Assembly (NCBI GenBank): GCA_903899015.1
Contig: CAIUHP010000016.1
Coordinates: 1 to 40,995 of the forward strand
From: an uncultured Armatimonadota bacterium
GTDB taxonomy: Bacteria > Armatimonadota > Fimbriimonadia > Fimbriimonadales > Fimbriimonadaceae
Length of the DNA stretch: 40,995 bases
Direction of reading: 5' to 3'
Position numbers and translations under genes: made by a program. The notes under the pieces are model-generated. The model saw only the letters and a list, made by a program, of their open reading frames with translations. It had not been told where the DNA came from and did not search any database. Shown one piece after another: positions 32,531 through 40,995 of this stretch. Every line of letters begins with the position of its first letter. The stretch's first letter is position 1.

Positions 32531-32553
32531 TCGTTCCGCCTGGTACGGAACGA
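32531..32553 (+). promoter_or_regulatory. Inverted repeat upstream of the second DinB gene
   Basis: TCGTTCCG (32531-32538) and CGGAACGA (32546-32553) form a perfect 8-bp inverted repeat with a 7-nt centre, 16 nt before the TAGAAT box. It sits where an operator or -35-region activator site would be. Confidence 0.4.
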
Positions 32554-32569
32554 TGGGGAGATCGTCCGA

Positions 32570-32581
32570 TAGAATATTGCT
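32570..32581 (+). promoter_or_regulatory. -10 box for leaderless DinB gene
   Basis: TAGAAT (32570-32575), 6 nt (ATTGCT), ATG at 32582. No Shine-Dalgarno sequence. Confidence 0.45.
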
Positions 32582-33058
32582 ATGACACAACAAGAAATAA
32601 TTACTGGACGTTTAAAGAATGCTCGCAATTGGCTCGGCAGCGTCTTACCGAGAATCACGGACGAGATGCTTCCTACTGCTCCGACGGAGGGAATGCGCAC
32701 CTTCGCGGGACAGCTTGTCGAGATAATTGAGGTTGAGGCCCAGCTGGTTCCGGTTCTAACCAGCGGGAAGACCTTATCCGACGAAGAGTTGGCGGCCCTT
32801 ATTGGCGATGTGACCACTCTCGATGGTCTCAAACGAGCTCTGACCGAAGTACGAGAGGGGACGCTTGCCTACCTCCAAACACTGAGCGAAGCTGACCTTG
32901 CGGAGGAAATCATTGTGCCCCAATTTTACGGCGCATATTGGCCCAAGCCGGGTCCTAGGGGAGAGCACTTTCGAAATGTCGCCGAGCATGAGTTCTATCA
33001 CGTCGGGCAGCTCATCAGCTACTGCTGGGCTCGCGGAGACGACCCGTACAAGTGGTAG
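32582..33058 (+). CDS. DinB-family protein, second copy
   Basis: A 158-residue DinB-superfamily protein. RNVAEHEFYHVGQLISYCWARG (131-152) gives the C-terminal metal histidines H136 and H140, a good match to the family. The N-terminal His of the usual triad is not visible: the corresponding segment reads TFAGQLVEIIEVE, so metal binding may differ or be lost. It shares little sequence with the first DinB protein at 918-1454. Substrate unknown. It has its own promoter-like box and an upstream inverted repeat. Confidence 0.78.
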   Translation: MTQQEIITGRLKNARNWLGSVLPRITDEMLPTAPTEGMRTFAGQLVEIIEVEAQLVPVLTSGKTLSDEELAALIGDVTTLDGLKRALTEVREGTLAYLQTLSEADLAEEIIVPQFYGAYWPKPGPRGEHFRNVAEHEFYHVGQLISYCWARGDDPYKW

Positions 33059-33104
33059 CCCGCCCTTGATATAAAACGTAACTCAACATTTGAGTAGCAA
33101 TTTG

Positions 33105-33626
33105 TTAGCCTTGGTTGCTACTCACTTGTTTCAGAAATGCCCGAATTTGCCGAGGCGAAGTCAGATGGTGAATCTCCTTGGATGTCTTGACTTCGGAGAC
33201 ATATTGGCGATATCTCGGTGTAAGGTTTCGATGGCACAAGGAGATCACACGATATCCAGCCATCGAGCTTCTCCAAATGGGGCTATTGGGGGGCCAACCC
33301 TCCGGAGTGATAAACATGCCCTTCACGAGCCGTTTGGTCACCCAAAGATAGTGGTTGATCAGTGGTAGATCAATGTAAATCAAAGTGTCTGCAGCCGCTA
33401 AGCGCTCCCAGATGGATATTGAGCAACCGTATCCGTCGATGATCCATTTCTCTTGACCGAGAACTTCGGCATGCTCTTTCAAATATTGGTCGTGAGGAAG
33501 GCTTCGACCATCTGGAAATTGCATGATGTCGATGGAATACAGGGGAAGTCCTGTCAATTCAGACAGCCTTCTTGCAAGCGTGGATTTGCCTGCGCCTGCG
33601 TTTCCAAATATCGCGACTTTATCCAT
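33105..33626 (-). CDS. P-loop kinase-like protein (adenylate-kinase / topology-modulation type)
   Basis: A 173-residue P-loop NTPase of the small-kinase type annotated as topology modulation protein or adenylate-kinase-like. Walker A is GNAGAGKST (8-16). LPLYSIDIMQFPDG, KWIIDGYG and ADTLIYIDLPL follow as in this family, in which the D of the S-I-D motif and the lid Arg residues take part in phosphate transfer. The basic C-terminal part (VTKRLVKG, LTPRYRQYV) forms the lid. The substrate is unknown. It is convergent with the DinB gene (about 46 bp). Confidence 0.8.
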   Translation of the reverse strand: MDKVAIFGNAGAGKSTLARRLSELTGLPLYSIDIMQFPDGRSLPHDQYLKEHAEVLGQEKWIIDGYGCSISIWERLAAADTLIYIDLPLINHYLWVTKRLVKGMFITPEGWPPNSPIWRSSMAGYRVISLCHRNLTPRYRQYVSEVKTSKEIHHLTSPRQIRAFLKQVSSNQG

Positions 33627-33707
33627 CGTTCAGGAATCCTATCTGCCGTTTTACGCTGCTAAGGTCCAAATTGCAAGCTCGACTCAGTTATGAATGGGCC
33701 GTCGCAT

Positions 33708-33719
33708 TATAATGTCGCC
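33708..33719 (+). promoter_or_regulatory. TATAAT box for the DUF1549/DUF1553 gene
   Basis: TATAAT (33708-33713) stands 6 nt (GTCGCC) before the ATG at 33720. A perfect -10 consensus; the in-frame ATG at 33690 lies upstream of it and so is excluded from the message. Confidence 0.55.
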
Positions 33720-36545
33720 ATGAGGCCCGGCAACGTTGCATTGGCGATCACGTCTACCTTGATGGTTGGTGCCGGATTTGGTGGGCAAGGGACGGCGGAT
33801 AAAGAAACTATTTCCAAGCAAGCGGTTGCCATCCTTCAAGCCAACTGTATTCGCTGCCATGATTCCAGTAGGAAAACTGCAGGAATCGACCTTTCAACCC
33901 GGGCCCTCTCAATCTCGACTACTGCTCTCAATGATCGAGATCTCGCAAAGAGTCGGCTCATCCAGCAGGTTGCCAGTGGTCAAATGCCGCCAACCGGGCG
34001 TCTTTCAGATGCCAATATCGACATTCTACGGGAATGGATAAGTCACGGAGCCAGCTACCCAGTTGAAAAGTTGATTGCCATCAACCCGGCCATGATGCCG
34101 CTGTGGTCCTTTCAACCGGTTCAACCGCAGGTCATCCGTCAGACGCCGTTCGACAAACTTGCCCGAAACCCAATCGATCATTTTGTTTTTGAAAAATTAG
34201 CTTCGAGCGGTCTCCATCCGTCGCAACCGGCAGACAAGTTGACCCTACTTCGGCGAGTTACCGTGGACCTTACCGGACTCCCGCCCACGACTCAAGAGAT
34301 TGATTCATTCGTCAAAGATCAGTCTCCAAAGGCATACGAAAAAGTCGTCGACCGCCTGCTTGCTTCTCCAGCCTATGGCGAGCGTTGGGCGCGACATTGG
34401 CTCGACGTCGTTCGTTATGGCGAAAGCGATGGGTACGAGCGGAATATTTTGAGGCCCAATGCGTGGCCCTATCGGGATTACGTCATTCGAGCTTTCAATC
34501 AGGATTTGCCATTTACGAGATTCATTACCGAGCAAATTGCGGGTGATACGATTGGAAAAGGCGATCCAAACGTCGAAGCAGCGACCGGATTCCTAGTTGC
34601 TGGCATCCACGATACGGTTGGAAATGCGACGGAAGAGGGAACACGTCAGCAAAGGATTAGTGACCTCGAAGACATTACGTCCACAACATGCGCTTCATTC
34701 TTGGCGATCACGGTGGGATGCGCCCGATGCCATGATCATAAATTCGATCCCATTCCACAAAGGGATTTCTATCGCTTGGCGAGTTCATTTGCGGGGGTTC
34801 ACTTTGGAGAACGGACGATCGCCTCGGGGGATGTGCTCTCCCACACGCTTTTCGAGAAGGAAAAAATTGCCAGTCAAGCATTCGTAGCGATCAACTCACT
34901 CAATGAATTGGACGATTCGGCACGCCATCGAGTGATACCAACCCCTGCTATTCCCGGGAAAGCTCGCTCCGCTGTGAACGCACGTCGCAACGTCGACTCG
35001 TTTGCACCTGTTGTGGCGCGGTGGGTCCGGTTTAATGTGCTGGCAACACGGGACGGATCGGAGCCTTGCCTCGATGAATTACAAGTCTACGGCCCAGATA
35101 ATCAGAAGGACCTTGCGCTCGCCTCAAACGGAGCAGTAGCCAGCGCTTCAAGTGTTTACCCAGGGAACGAGTTTCACAAGATCAATCACTTGAATGATGG
35201 TCGTCTGGGGAACGAATATAGCTGGATCAGTCAAACGCGAGGCACTGGTTGGGCACAGATTGACTTAGGGAAGACCCAAAGAATTAGCCGCGTCGTTTGG
35301 AGCCGAGACGGGGCCGAAATTGCTCGATTCGATGATCGACTCCCTACTGCCTATCGCATTGAGGTTTCCCTTGACGGGAAAACTTGGAAGACCGTATCGA
35401 CGGAGGCGGGCAGGTCGGACCGAGCGGGTCGTGACTACGTTCATCCGGATGCCCTAATCAAAGTGATGAATCTAGCCGAAAGGTCTCGGCGAGTTGCGCT
35501 CCAAAAGGCGTTGCAAGATCTCACTCGAAAGAGAGAAGCTTTGGATGCGTTCGGTACGGCGTATGCGGGGCAGTTTACAAAACCCGATCCGACTTTCGTG
35601 TTGCGCAGAGGCGACGTTATGCAGCGAGGCGAAGAAGTTTCTCCCGGAGCCCTTTCGCAAATTTCGAGTTTGCCTTCTAACCTGTGCGACGCACCAGATG
35701 CTCCCGACACGATTCGCCGACAGGCTTTGGCTAGTTGGATTAGTAATGACAAGAATCCACTCACGGCCCGAGTAATTGTCAACCGAATTTGGCAGTATCA
35801 CTTCGGCGTGGGGCTTGTTGGCACCCCCAGCGACTTTGGAAGAAACGGTGAAAAACCGTCCCATCCGGAACTACTCGACTGGCTGGCAAACGATTTTATG
35901 ACTCACGGCTGGCGCATTAAGCGACTGCAAAAAATGATTGTGCTCTCCTATACCTTCTGCCAGTCTGGGGCCGCCGATTCAAATGGGTTGAAACTGGACG
36001 CAGGGAACCGGTTACTTTGGCGCATGCCTCTCCATCGCATGGAAGCCGAGTCGATACGTGACGCAATTCTGGCGACCAGTGGGAAATTGGATCGGCGCAT
36101 GGGCGGGCCAGGGTTCCGACTGTTTAAGTACAGCGAAGTCAACGTAGCGATTTACGACCCACTTGATCAATATGGCCCCGACACTTGGAGGCGAAGTATC
36201 TATCGGGTCTCGGCACGATCGATTCGCGACGATCTGTTGGAGAACTTCGACTGTCCCGAAAATGCACAGCGAGCGCCAAAACGTGAAATGACAACGACCG
36301 CTCTGCAAGCGTTGAGCCTTCTGAACGGGAAATTCCTTGTAGATCAAGCTCACTACTTCGCGAATCGAGTCAGGTCAGAAGCAGGGCCAAAATTGGAAGC
36401 TCAAACGGCTCGGGCTTTTCAGCTTGCTTTTGGAAGAGTGCCCCGTCCAGCAGAAGTGAAAACAGCCACGAACGTTGCTAGGAAGTTAGGTATGCCAAGT
36501 TTTTGTCGCGCACTGATGAATGCCAATGAGTTCCTTTACTACTAA
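33720..36545 (+). CDS. PSCyt1 / DUF1549 / DUF1553 (PSD1) secreted protein
   Basis: A 941-residue exported protein of the kind abundant in Planctomycetes, Verrucomicrobia and Armatimonadota. In order: signal peptide ([19 protein letters not shown]), cytochrome-c-like PSCyt1 domain with C43-x2-C46-H47 (NCIRCH), DUF1549 (about 125-370, containing [17 protein letters not shown] and a second C-x2-[15 protein letters not shown]), a discoidin-like F5/8 type C insert (about 430-565, [14 protein letters not shown] ... [17 protein letters not shown]), and DUF1553 (about 650-935, [18 protein letters not shown]). The haem motifs imply electron transfer; the precise role of this family is unknown. Start chosen at 33720 from the TATAAT box. 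It overlaps the DUF1501 gene by 26 bp and forms the usual pair with it. Confidence 0.88.
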   Translation: MRPGNVALAITSTLMVGAGFGGQGTADKETISKQAVAILQANCIRCHDSSRKTAGIDLSTRALSISTTALNDRDLAKSRLIQQVASGQMPPTGRLSDANIDILREWISHGASYPVEKLIAINPAMMPLWSFQPVQPQVIRQTPFDKLARNPIDHFVFEKLASSGLHPSQPADKLTLLRRVTVDLTGLPPTTQEIDSFVKDQSPKAYEKVVDRLLASPAYGERWARHWLDVVRYGESDGYERNILRPNAWPYRDYVIRAFNQDLPFTRFITEQIAGDTIGKGDPNVEAATGFLVAGIHDTVGNATEEGTRQQRISDLEDITSTTCASFLAITVGCARCHDHKFDPIPQRDFYRLASSFAGVHFGERTIASGDVLSHTLFEKEKIASQAFVAINSLNELDDSARHRVIPTPAIPGKARSAVNARRNVDSFAPVVARWVRFNVLATRDGSEPCLDELQVYGPDNQKDLALASNGAVASASSVYPGNEFHKINHLNDGRLGNEYSWISQTRGTGWAQIDLGKTQRISRVVWSRDGAEIARFDDRLPTAYRIEVSLDGKTWKTVSTEAGRSDRAGRDYVHPDALIKVMNLAERSRRVALQKALQDLTRKREALDAFGTAYAGQFTKPDPTFVLRRGDVMQRGEEVSPGALSQISSLPSNLCDAPDAPDTIRRQALASWISNDKNPLTARVIVNRIWQYHFGVGLVGTPSDFGRNGEKPSHPELLDWLANDFMTHGWRIKRLQKMIVLSYTFCQSGAADSNGLKLDAGNRLLWRMPLHRMEAESIRDAILATSGKLDRRMGGPGFRLFKYSEVNVAIYDPLDQYGPDTWRRSIYRVSARSIRDDLLENFDCPENAQRAPKREMTTTALQALSLLNGKFLVDQAHYFANRVRSEAGPKLEAQTARAFQLAFGRVPRPAEVKTATNVARKLGMPSFCRALMNANEFLYY

Positions 36546-38001
36546 ACCACCCCATGTCGACCTTAACCCGTTGACTCACGACGACTTTTTAAGTCGGCGT
36601 CAGTTCTTAAGCCAAATGGGAACCGGGCTGGGTGGCATCGCCCTGGCATGCCTGCTGGCAGAGGAGGCTTCAGCATCCATGCAGTCCGAATGGGCACCCA
36701 GGCAACTTCAATACCCAGCCAAAGCAAAGCGAATTATTCAAATCTTCTGTCCCGGCGCAGTAAGCCAACTAGACACTTTTGACTACAAGCCGGAACTCAT
36801 CTTGCGCCATGGACAAGCAATGCCGGGACAAGAAAAATTGGTTACGTTTCAAGGCGGCAACGGCGCCTTGATGAAGAGTCCTTGGGGATGGAAGCAGCAT
36901 GGACAGAGTGGGAAGTGGGTTTCAGACTTATTGCCGCACCTTGCCGGATGCGTGGACGACATGGCGTTCATTCATTCGCTGACCGCCAAGAGCAATACTC
37001 ATGGCCCTGCTATGCTGCAGATGAATACCGGGTTCATCTTAGAAGGGTTTCCTAGCATGGGTGCCTGGACGACTTACGCGCTCGGCACGCTCAACAAGGA
37101 CCTTCCTGCATTTGTCGCGATTCCCGATCCGCGCGGAATGCCACCCAACGGTCCCGCAAATTGGAGCGCAGGATTTCTGCCCGCCACCTTTCAAGGCACG
37201 CCGTTTAGCAACGATCAACCCATCGCTAATTTGAAGTCACCTGCGGGAACGGATTCCAAGAGCGAGCGTGAACTTCGCCAATATCTGGAAGAATTAAACC
37301 AAGATCATCTCAAGCATCATCCTGGGCAAAGTGAACTTTCGGCCCGAATTGGAGCCTATGAATTAGCGGCACGGATGCAACTGTCTGCACCCGAAGCGAC
37401 CGATCTTTCCCGTGAGACTCCCGAGACGCTGAAACTTTATGGGGCCGATAGCAGTGACGTCATCCGAGCCGGCTACGCAAAGAACTGTATCCTCGCGAGA
37501 CGCTTACTCGAGCGAGGGGTGAGATTTGTCCAGTTGTATTGTGGTGCTCATGCCTCGGCGGTCGATGGAAACCTTAATTGGGACGCGCACAAAACGCTGA
37601 AGAAGGACTACGAGCGTCACGCTCCGATCATGGATCAACCGACCGCGGCATTGTTACATGATCTCAAGCGGCGAGGACTACTCGAAGATACGCTCGTTCT
37701 TTGGACCACCGAGTTTGGTCGGATGCCCACTCACCAAACCGGAAGCGAAGGCCGAGACCACAATCCAATGGGATTCACCGCCTGGATGGCGGGTGCGGGA
37801 GTGAAATCAGGCTTCTCCTACGGAGAAACAGACGAATTTGGTTACCAAGCTGTTAAAGATGTCTGCACCATCTACGACTTCCATGCAACCGTACTTAGGC
37901 TCCTTGGAATTGATCACAAGAAACTCACTTACTATCACAACGGCAGTTTCCGTCGACTAACCGACGTGCACGGAGAAGTGATCACCCCGCTCCTTGCTTA
38001 A
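36520..38001 (+). CDS. DUF1501 domain protein (Tat-exported)
   Basis: A 493-residue protein of the DUF1501 family (sulfatase/alkaline-phosphatase-like fold). A twin-arginine signal lies at 26-48 ([21 protein letters not shown]), so it is exported folded. Conserved blocks: [19 protein letters not shown] (first metal-site region), [42 protein letters not shown], and [25 protein letters not shown], which carry the acidic and histidine positions of the family. The ATG at 36520 lies inside the preceding gene (26-bp overlap), indicating coupled translation; an ATG two codons further on is equally possible. The substrate is unknown. Confidence 0.9.
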   Translation: MPMSSFTTKPPHVDLNPLTHDDFLSRRQFLSQMGTGLGGIALACLLAEEASASMQSEWAPRQLQYPAKAKRIIQIFCPGAVSQLDTFDYKPELILRHGQAMPGQEKLVTFQGGNGALMKSPWGWKQHGQSGKWVSDLLPHLAGCVDDMAFIHSLTAKSNTHGPAMLQMNTGFILEGFPSMGAWTTYALGTLNKDLPAFVAIPDPRGMPPNGPANWSAGFLPATFQGTPFSNDQPIANLKSPAGTDSKSERELRQYLEELNQDHLKHHPGQSELSARIGAYELAARMQLSAPEATDLSRETPETLKLYGADSSDVIRAGYAKNCILARRLLERGVRFVQLYCGAHASAVDGNLNWDAHKTLKKDYERHAPIMDQPTAALLHDLKRRGLLEDTLVLWTTEFGRMPTHQTGSEGRDHNPMGFTAWMAGAGVKSGFSYGETDEFGYQAVKDVCTIYDFHATVLRLLGIDHKKLTYYHNGSFRRLTDVHGEVITPLLA

Positions 38002-38011
38002 GATCACCCAG

Positions 38012-40129
38012 TCATAAAGCCACGGAAGACGTATCGGTTAGATGTTCGAGCTGAGTTTCTACGGCTTTAAGGAGTGTGTCAAGCGTAATGGGTTTGGAGA
38101 TGTAGTCGTCAAGACCGCTCTGGAGGCACTTTTCGCGATCGTCGCTCATGGCGTTTGCAGTAGTGGCAATCATTCTTCGGTGGCCGCCCGATTCACGTTC
38201 AATTTGCCTAATTTGGCGAGTGCATTCGAAGCCATCCATTACAGGCATTTGGCAATCCATAAACACGATGTCGTAGTTGTGTTCTTGCATTGCAGTAAGT
38301 CCGATTTCGCCGTTGGAAGCTAGATCAACCTCCGCACCTTGCCGAATAAGCATTTCGGAAAGGATCATTTGATTAATTGGATTGTCTTCCACTACCAAGA
38401 ACTTACGCCCAGCTAGCCTCTTGAGGGGCGAATTACTTGCCGGTTTGATCCGGCTGACTCCTGTTAGTAAAAGTCGGACCTGTGAAAATCGGAACGGTTT
38501 TCGGAGGTAGGAAATTCCGGTGGTACTTCTTATTGGGTCGGTGGTTGTTACGACCAAGTTTTGATATCTAAAGGGCTCCAACGCAGAAGAACCGAAGCGC
38601 TCAAGCCAATTGTCGTTGACAAAGATCGTATGCCAAACCGTGTCGCTTAGGTTGCCGATTTGAACATTCAGCAGAGAAGAGCAGGAATAGCCAGAAGCTT
38701 TGACCATTGCAGCAAGGGAGTCTGACGCATAGGCGCTTTCGCCGCAGATAAGGCAACTTCCTTGATGGAGGACGACGACGTCCCCTTGCGTAGAGTCTTC
38801 ACTCGGAAGAATAAACGTAAACTTACTTCCGTGGCCCAGTTCACTTTCAAGAGTCAACGAGCCGCCCATCGCGTCTGCAAGCTTACGGGAAATTGCAAGT
38901 CCCAAGCCAGTTCCGCTACGTCCGCTTAATTGGCGTTCGCCCACTTGTGAGAAGCTTTCAAAAACGGTTTCAATCGCATTCTTTGGAATGCCGATTCCGG
39001 AGTCAATAACGTGGCTGATGAGCTTGCCTGAGATATCTGATTCTTGCTGCCAACCGACGCGCAGAATGACGAAGCCATGGGATGTGAATTTGAGCGCATT
39101 CCCGATTAAGTTGATCCAAATCTGCTTGATGCGGTCAGGATCACCTCGAACAGTTCGCGGTACGTTCTCGTCGACGATTGCATGAAATTCGAGAGGCTGT
39201 TCCATGGCTTTGGATTGCATCGTCGCCATCACATCATCTATTGCGTCCTCGATGTTGAACTGGCGGGGTTGGATAAGAATCTTGTCCGCTTCAATTTTTG
39301 AAAGATCAAGAATGTCGTTGATCAGAGAGAGCAGAGTCTCACCAGAAGCCTTGATGCAATCGACGTATTCTCGACAGGCGTTACCTGTCTCCATCTCTTG
39401 TAGGAGCGCCGACATTCCGATAACCCCGTTCAGAGGAGTTCGAAGTTCATGACTCATATTCGCTAGAAATTGGGATTTGATCGAATTGGCACGTTCGGCT
39501 GCGCTTCTGGCTTCATTGAGAGCAGCGTTCGATTCCAGTAGATCATGTCTTTGTCGAGTGTCGCGTAGCAATCCTAGTCGCAAGTTGTGAGCCCAATAGG
39601 CGCACACGCCAACTTGTCCAACCGCGATGGAGTAGTGGAAAAACTGTTTCGTAACCGTCACGTAGCTATCTGGGAAGAAATAGAGTTGATATCCCGCGTT
39701 GTTGAGGGCGGAAAACAAGATGTGCTGCACGATGATGAGAAGTGTCCCAGGCCAAAAGGCCCGGGCATCGTAGTACAGGATCATCATCGTCTGCGCGGTG
39801 AAGAAGAAGAAGTGCATTTCTGGTAAGCCGTGAAGCTGATAGATATGCAACGCGACGAATGCTTGCAATGCGATCCCTGCGATTGAGCGCGTGAAAAGAG
39901 TTCGCGGCATGAACCTGCGTGAGATTGCGAACATGAGAAGGGCCGACGCCGCGACAGGCACTGTAATCAGCCACGTGGAATAGACAAACGCCAGAGCGAA
40001 TGCGATGGCCGAATGGATGATGAGAAATCGCTCCATTAGCAGATCGATTCGACCGTACTGTTCCTCGAGAATGTCGTGGACTTCTGCGCTGCTAAAGCCA
40101 AAAGTCGTGTCGGCAGGAGTGGCAATCAC
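38012..40129 (-). CDS. Hybrid sensor histidine kinase with inactive and active receiver domains
   Basis: A 705-residue membrane sensor kinase. Residues about 35-185 hold five to six membrane segments containing MHFFFFTAQTMMILYYDARAF and IIVQHILFS, a His-rich membrane sensor type also seen in some GGDEF and chemotaxis proteins. Then a coiled linker, HisKA with H227 (SHELRTPLNG), and HATPase_c with N344 (NLIGNALKFT), DSGIGIP and GTGLGLAI. Two receiver domains follow: the first (about 450-565) lacks the phospho-Asp (TIFVNDNW), and the second (575-690) has EDN, D625 (IVFMDCQMPVMDG) and K679. GTG start one base after the stop of the thioredoxin-like gene. No partner regulator is adjacent. The signal is unknown. 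Confidence 0.88.
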   Translation of the reverse strand: MIATPADTTFGFSSAEVHDILEEQYGRIDLLMERFLIIHSAIAFALAFVYSTWLITVPVAASALLMFAISRRFMPRTLFTRSIAGIALQAFVALHIYQLHGLPEMHFFFFTAQTMMILYYDARAFWPGTLLIIVQHILFSALNNAGYQLYFFPDSYVTVTKQFFHYSIAVGQVGVCAYWAHNLRLGLLRDTRQRHDLLESNAALNEARSAAERANSIKSQFLANMSHELRTPLNGVIGMSALLQEMETGNACREYVDCIKASGETLLSLINDILDLSKIEADKILIQPRQFNIEDAIDDVMATMQSKAMEQPLEFHAIVDENVPRTVRGDPDRIKQIWINLIGNALKFTSHGFVILRVGWQQESDISGKLISHVIDSGIGIPKNAIETVFESFSQVGERQLSGRSGTGLGLAISRKLADAMGGSLTLESELGHGSKFTFILPSEDSTQGDVVVLHQGSCLICGESAYASDSLAAMVKASGYSCSSLLNVQIGNLSDTVWHTIFVNDNWLERFGSSALEPFRYQNLVVTTTDPIRSTTGISYLRKPFRFSQVRLLLTGVSRIKPASNSPLKRLAGRKFLVVEDNPINQMILSEMLIRQGAEVDLASNGEIGLTAMQEHNYDIVFMDCQMPVMDGFECTRQIRQIERESGGHRRMIATTANAMSDDREKCLQSGLDDYISKPITLDTLLKAVETQLEHLTDTSSVAL

Positions 40130-40130
40130 T

Positions 40131-40811
40131 TTAGGATTTGCCCTCGTTTTTGGGATCCATCAAGGTCGGAATGGCGCAACCATACGCTGGAATCGACGAC
40201 TTCACCAAAGCAGGCAGGGGCTGGCCTGCTGTCACGCTCTCAAGCGCCAAGCGAACAAATTCGGTTCGCGGATCATTGCAATAGCGACTTACGTTATAGT
40301 TGCCTCGATAGACTAGTCGCTCGTGAGAGTCGGTTAACACCGCTTGCGGGGTTGCATAAACTCCCAGTGAACGAGCAAGCTTGCCATCGGAATCAAAATA
40401 GGGAGTGGCGCGTAGCTTGAGTCCCTTAAAAACTTCCTGTTCCTCTTTGACTGTTCCACTCTCTAGGACGATAACAAACTTAATGTTCTGACCAAATTGC
40501 TTTGACAGTTGTCGGACATGGTCGAGGTTAAACCGAGAGCAAGGGCAATCACAGTTGTAGAAGTTGAATAACGTGGGACGCCCATTTCCAACCTGACTGG
40601 AATTTAAACCGGCCGAGAGATTGGTTCCAATCTTAGGTGCCTTCCATCCATTTGGTCGCGGAGTGGGAAGGGAATAGCGTAAGTCTTGAAACCAGAAGGA
40701 GAGTCCGATGATGCCCAGAAGCACTACTTCAGCCACGATCACGCCCGCAATTTTTAGAGAATGATGAACCTCTCTAATGCGTTTTACGGGCTTGTCGTCG
40801 GAACTCCCCAT
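40131..40811 (-). CDS. Membrane-anchored thioredoxin-like protein with C-x-C-x-C motif
   Basis: A 226-residue protein with one membrane segment (about 20-39, LKIAGVIVAEVVLLGIIGLSF) and an extracytoplasmic thioredoxin-like domain. PTLFNFYNCDCPCSRFNLDHV has three cysteines (C87, C89, C91) where thioredoxin has C-x-x-C. LRATPYFDSDGKLARSLGVYATPQAVLTD is the thioredoxin-fold core with the cis-Pro loop (ATPQ). It resembles TlpA-like and DUF6436 proteins, and could act as a thiol reductase or a metal-binding sensor partner. I start at the ATG at 40811 because TACTAT lies 7 nt upstream; a longer form begins at 40850. It is in an operon with the histidine kinase downstream (1-bp gap), so it may help sense redox or metal. 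Confidence 0.72.
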   Translation of the reverse strand: MGSSDDKPVKRIREVHHSLKIAGVIVAEVVLLGIIGLSFWFQDLRYSLPTPRPNGWKAPKIGTNLSAGLNSSQVGNGRPTLFNFYNCDCPCSRFNLDHVRQLSKQFGQNIKFVIVLESGTVKEEQEVFKGLKLRATPYFDSDGKLARSLGVYATPQAVLTDSHERLVYRGNYNVSRYCNDPRTEFVRLALESVTAGQPLPALVKSSIPAYGCAIPTLMDPKNEGKS

Positions 40812-40824
40812 CCCCCTGATAGTA
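40812..40824 (-). promoter_or_regulatory. -10-like box for the thioredoxin-like gene
   Basis: On the minus strand TACTAT (40819-40824), 7 nt (CAGGGGG), ATG at 40811. GGGGG could also act as a Shine-Dalgarno sequence, so this case is less clear than the others. Confidence 0.35.
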
Positions 40825-40914
40825 ATACTATTTGCACGATTATTCGGCATATAAAATTGTCTGGCGCAAAAATGGGCTCTATGAACTTCTGTGTGGGCAA
40901 TCGCATTTGAGTGG

Positions 40915-40980
40915 CGCTGTTCTTCCTCTGATTTGAACCTCTAGTGCCCATGCGCAGGTTCAAATCAGAGGAAAACAGCG
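40915..40980. repeat. Long inverted repeat at the window end
   Basis: Arms at 40915-40940 and 40956-40980 match over 25 bp, with one extra C in the left arm (after CGCTGTT), around a 15-nt loop. The arms contain CCTCTGATTTGAACCT and its complement. The long stem is followed by TTTCTG on the plus side. It could be a bidirectional terminator for a gene beyond the window, a regulatory RNA or a small mobile repeat. No second copy was noticed in this window. Confidence 0.75.
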
Positions 40981-40995
40981 TTTCTGATCCGGCCA

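Overview
The window looks like chromosomal DNA of a free-living Armatimonadota bacterium, probably close to Fimbriimonadia. This is inferred from content, not from a marker gene. The clues are a prepilin with the FPVFAQAK-type tail at 13260-14072, a cytochrome/DUF1549/DUF1553 protein paired with a DUF1501 protein, two DUF2961 (GH172-type) proteins, a very long Ig-like repeat protein, and roughly balanced GC. No phage, plasmid, IS element or CRISPR array was seen.

Layout. 1-5.5 kb: the 3' part of a DUF2961 gene, a DinB/SnoaL-like pair, a secreted esterase, a TIM-barrel sugar isomerase/epimerase-like protein and an ankyrin-repeat protein. 5.5-6.4 kb: a gene-free stretch holding a terminator-like hairpin. 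6.4-12.7 kb: one secreted protein of 2117 residues made of 22 Ig-like repeats. 13.2-14.1 kb: a prepilin, followed by about 1.1 kb without a gene. 15.2-18.9 kb: a stress locus with a small heat-shock protein, three related regulators (LuxR-type HTH first, PAS second) and a tandem universal stress protein. 19-26.8 kb: a Tat-exported phosphoesterase and a carbohydrate island (GH110-like galactosidase, DUF2961 protein, two related membrane-anchored proteins, a six-hairpin-glycosidase-like protein). 26.8-28.1 kb: a truncated-haemoglobin/reductase operon. 28.28 kb: tRNA-Glu(CTC) abutting a 5'-truncated RibD_C-type gene. 28.9-33.6 kb: small genes including a lipoprotein, an S51 peptidase, an interrupted hydrolase, a GNAT, a YCII protein, a second DinB protein and a P-loop kinase. 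33.7-38.0 kb: the cytochrome/DUF1549/DUF1553 and DUF1501 pair. 38.0-40.8 kb: a thioredoxin-like protein and a hybrid histidine kinase. The window ends in a long inverted repeat.

Three signals cut across the genes. First, three otherwise intact genes (17278-17886, 18015-18896, 30480-31337) carry four in-frame TAA codons, with no frameshift and no TAG or TGA. TAA also ends many normal genes here, so a global code change is ruled out, and recent decay, consensus error or readthrough remain. Second, several genes have a TATAAT-like box 6-7 nt before the start codon and no Shine-Dalgarno sequence, the pattern of leaderless mRNAs; others (Hsp20, ankyrin, Usp, YCII) have good Shine-Dalgarno sequences. 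Third, the giant repeat protein shows a four-domain super-period and a nearly exact DNA match between distant repeats, pointing to internal duplication or gene conversion.

How the genes work together (inference): the 15-19 kb block combines sensing (PAS), transcriptional control (HTH) and protection (sHsp, Usp). The 20-27 kb block would act on galactose- or fructose-containing glycans outside the cytoplasm. The haemoglobin pair would detoxify nitric oxide.
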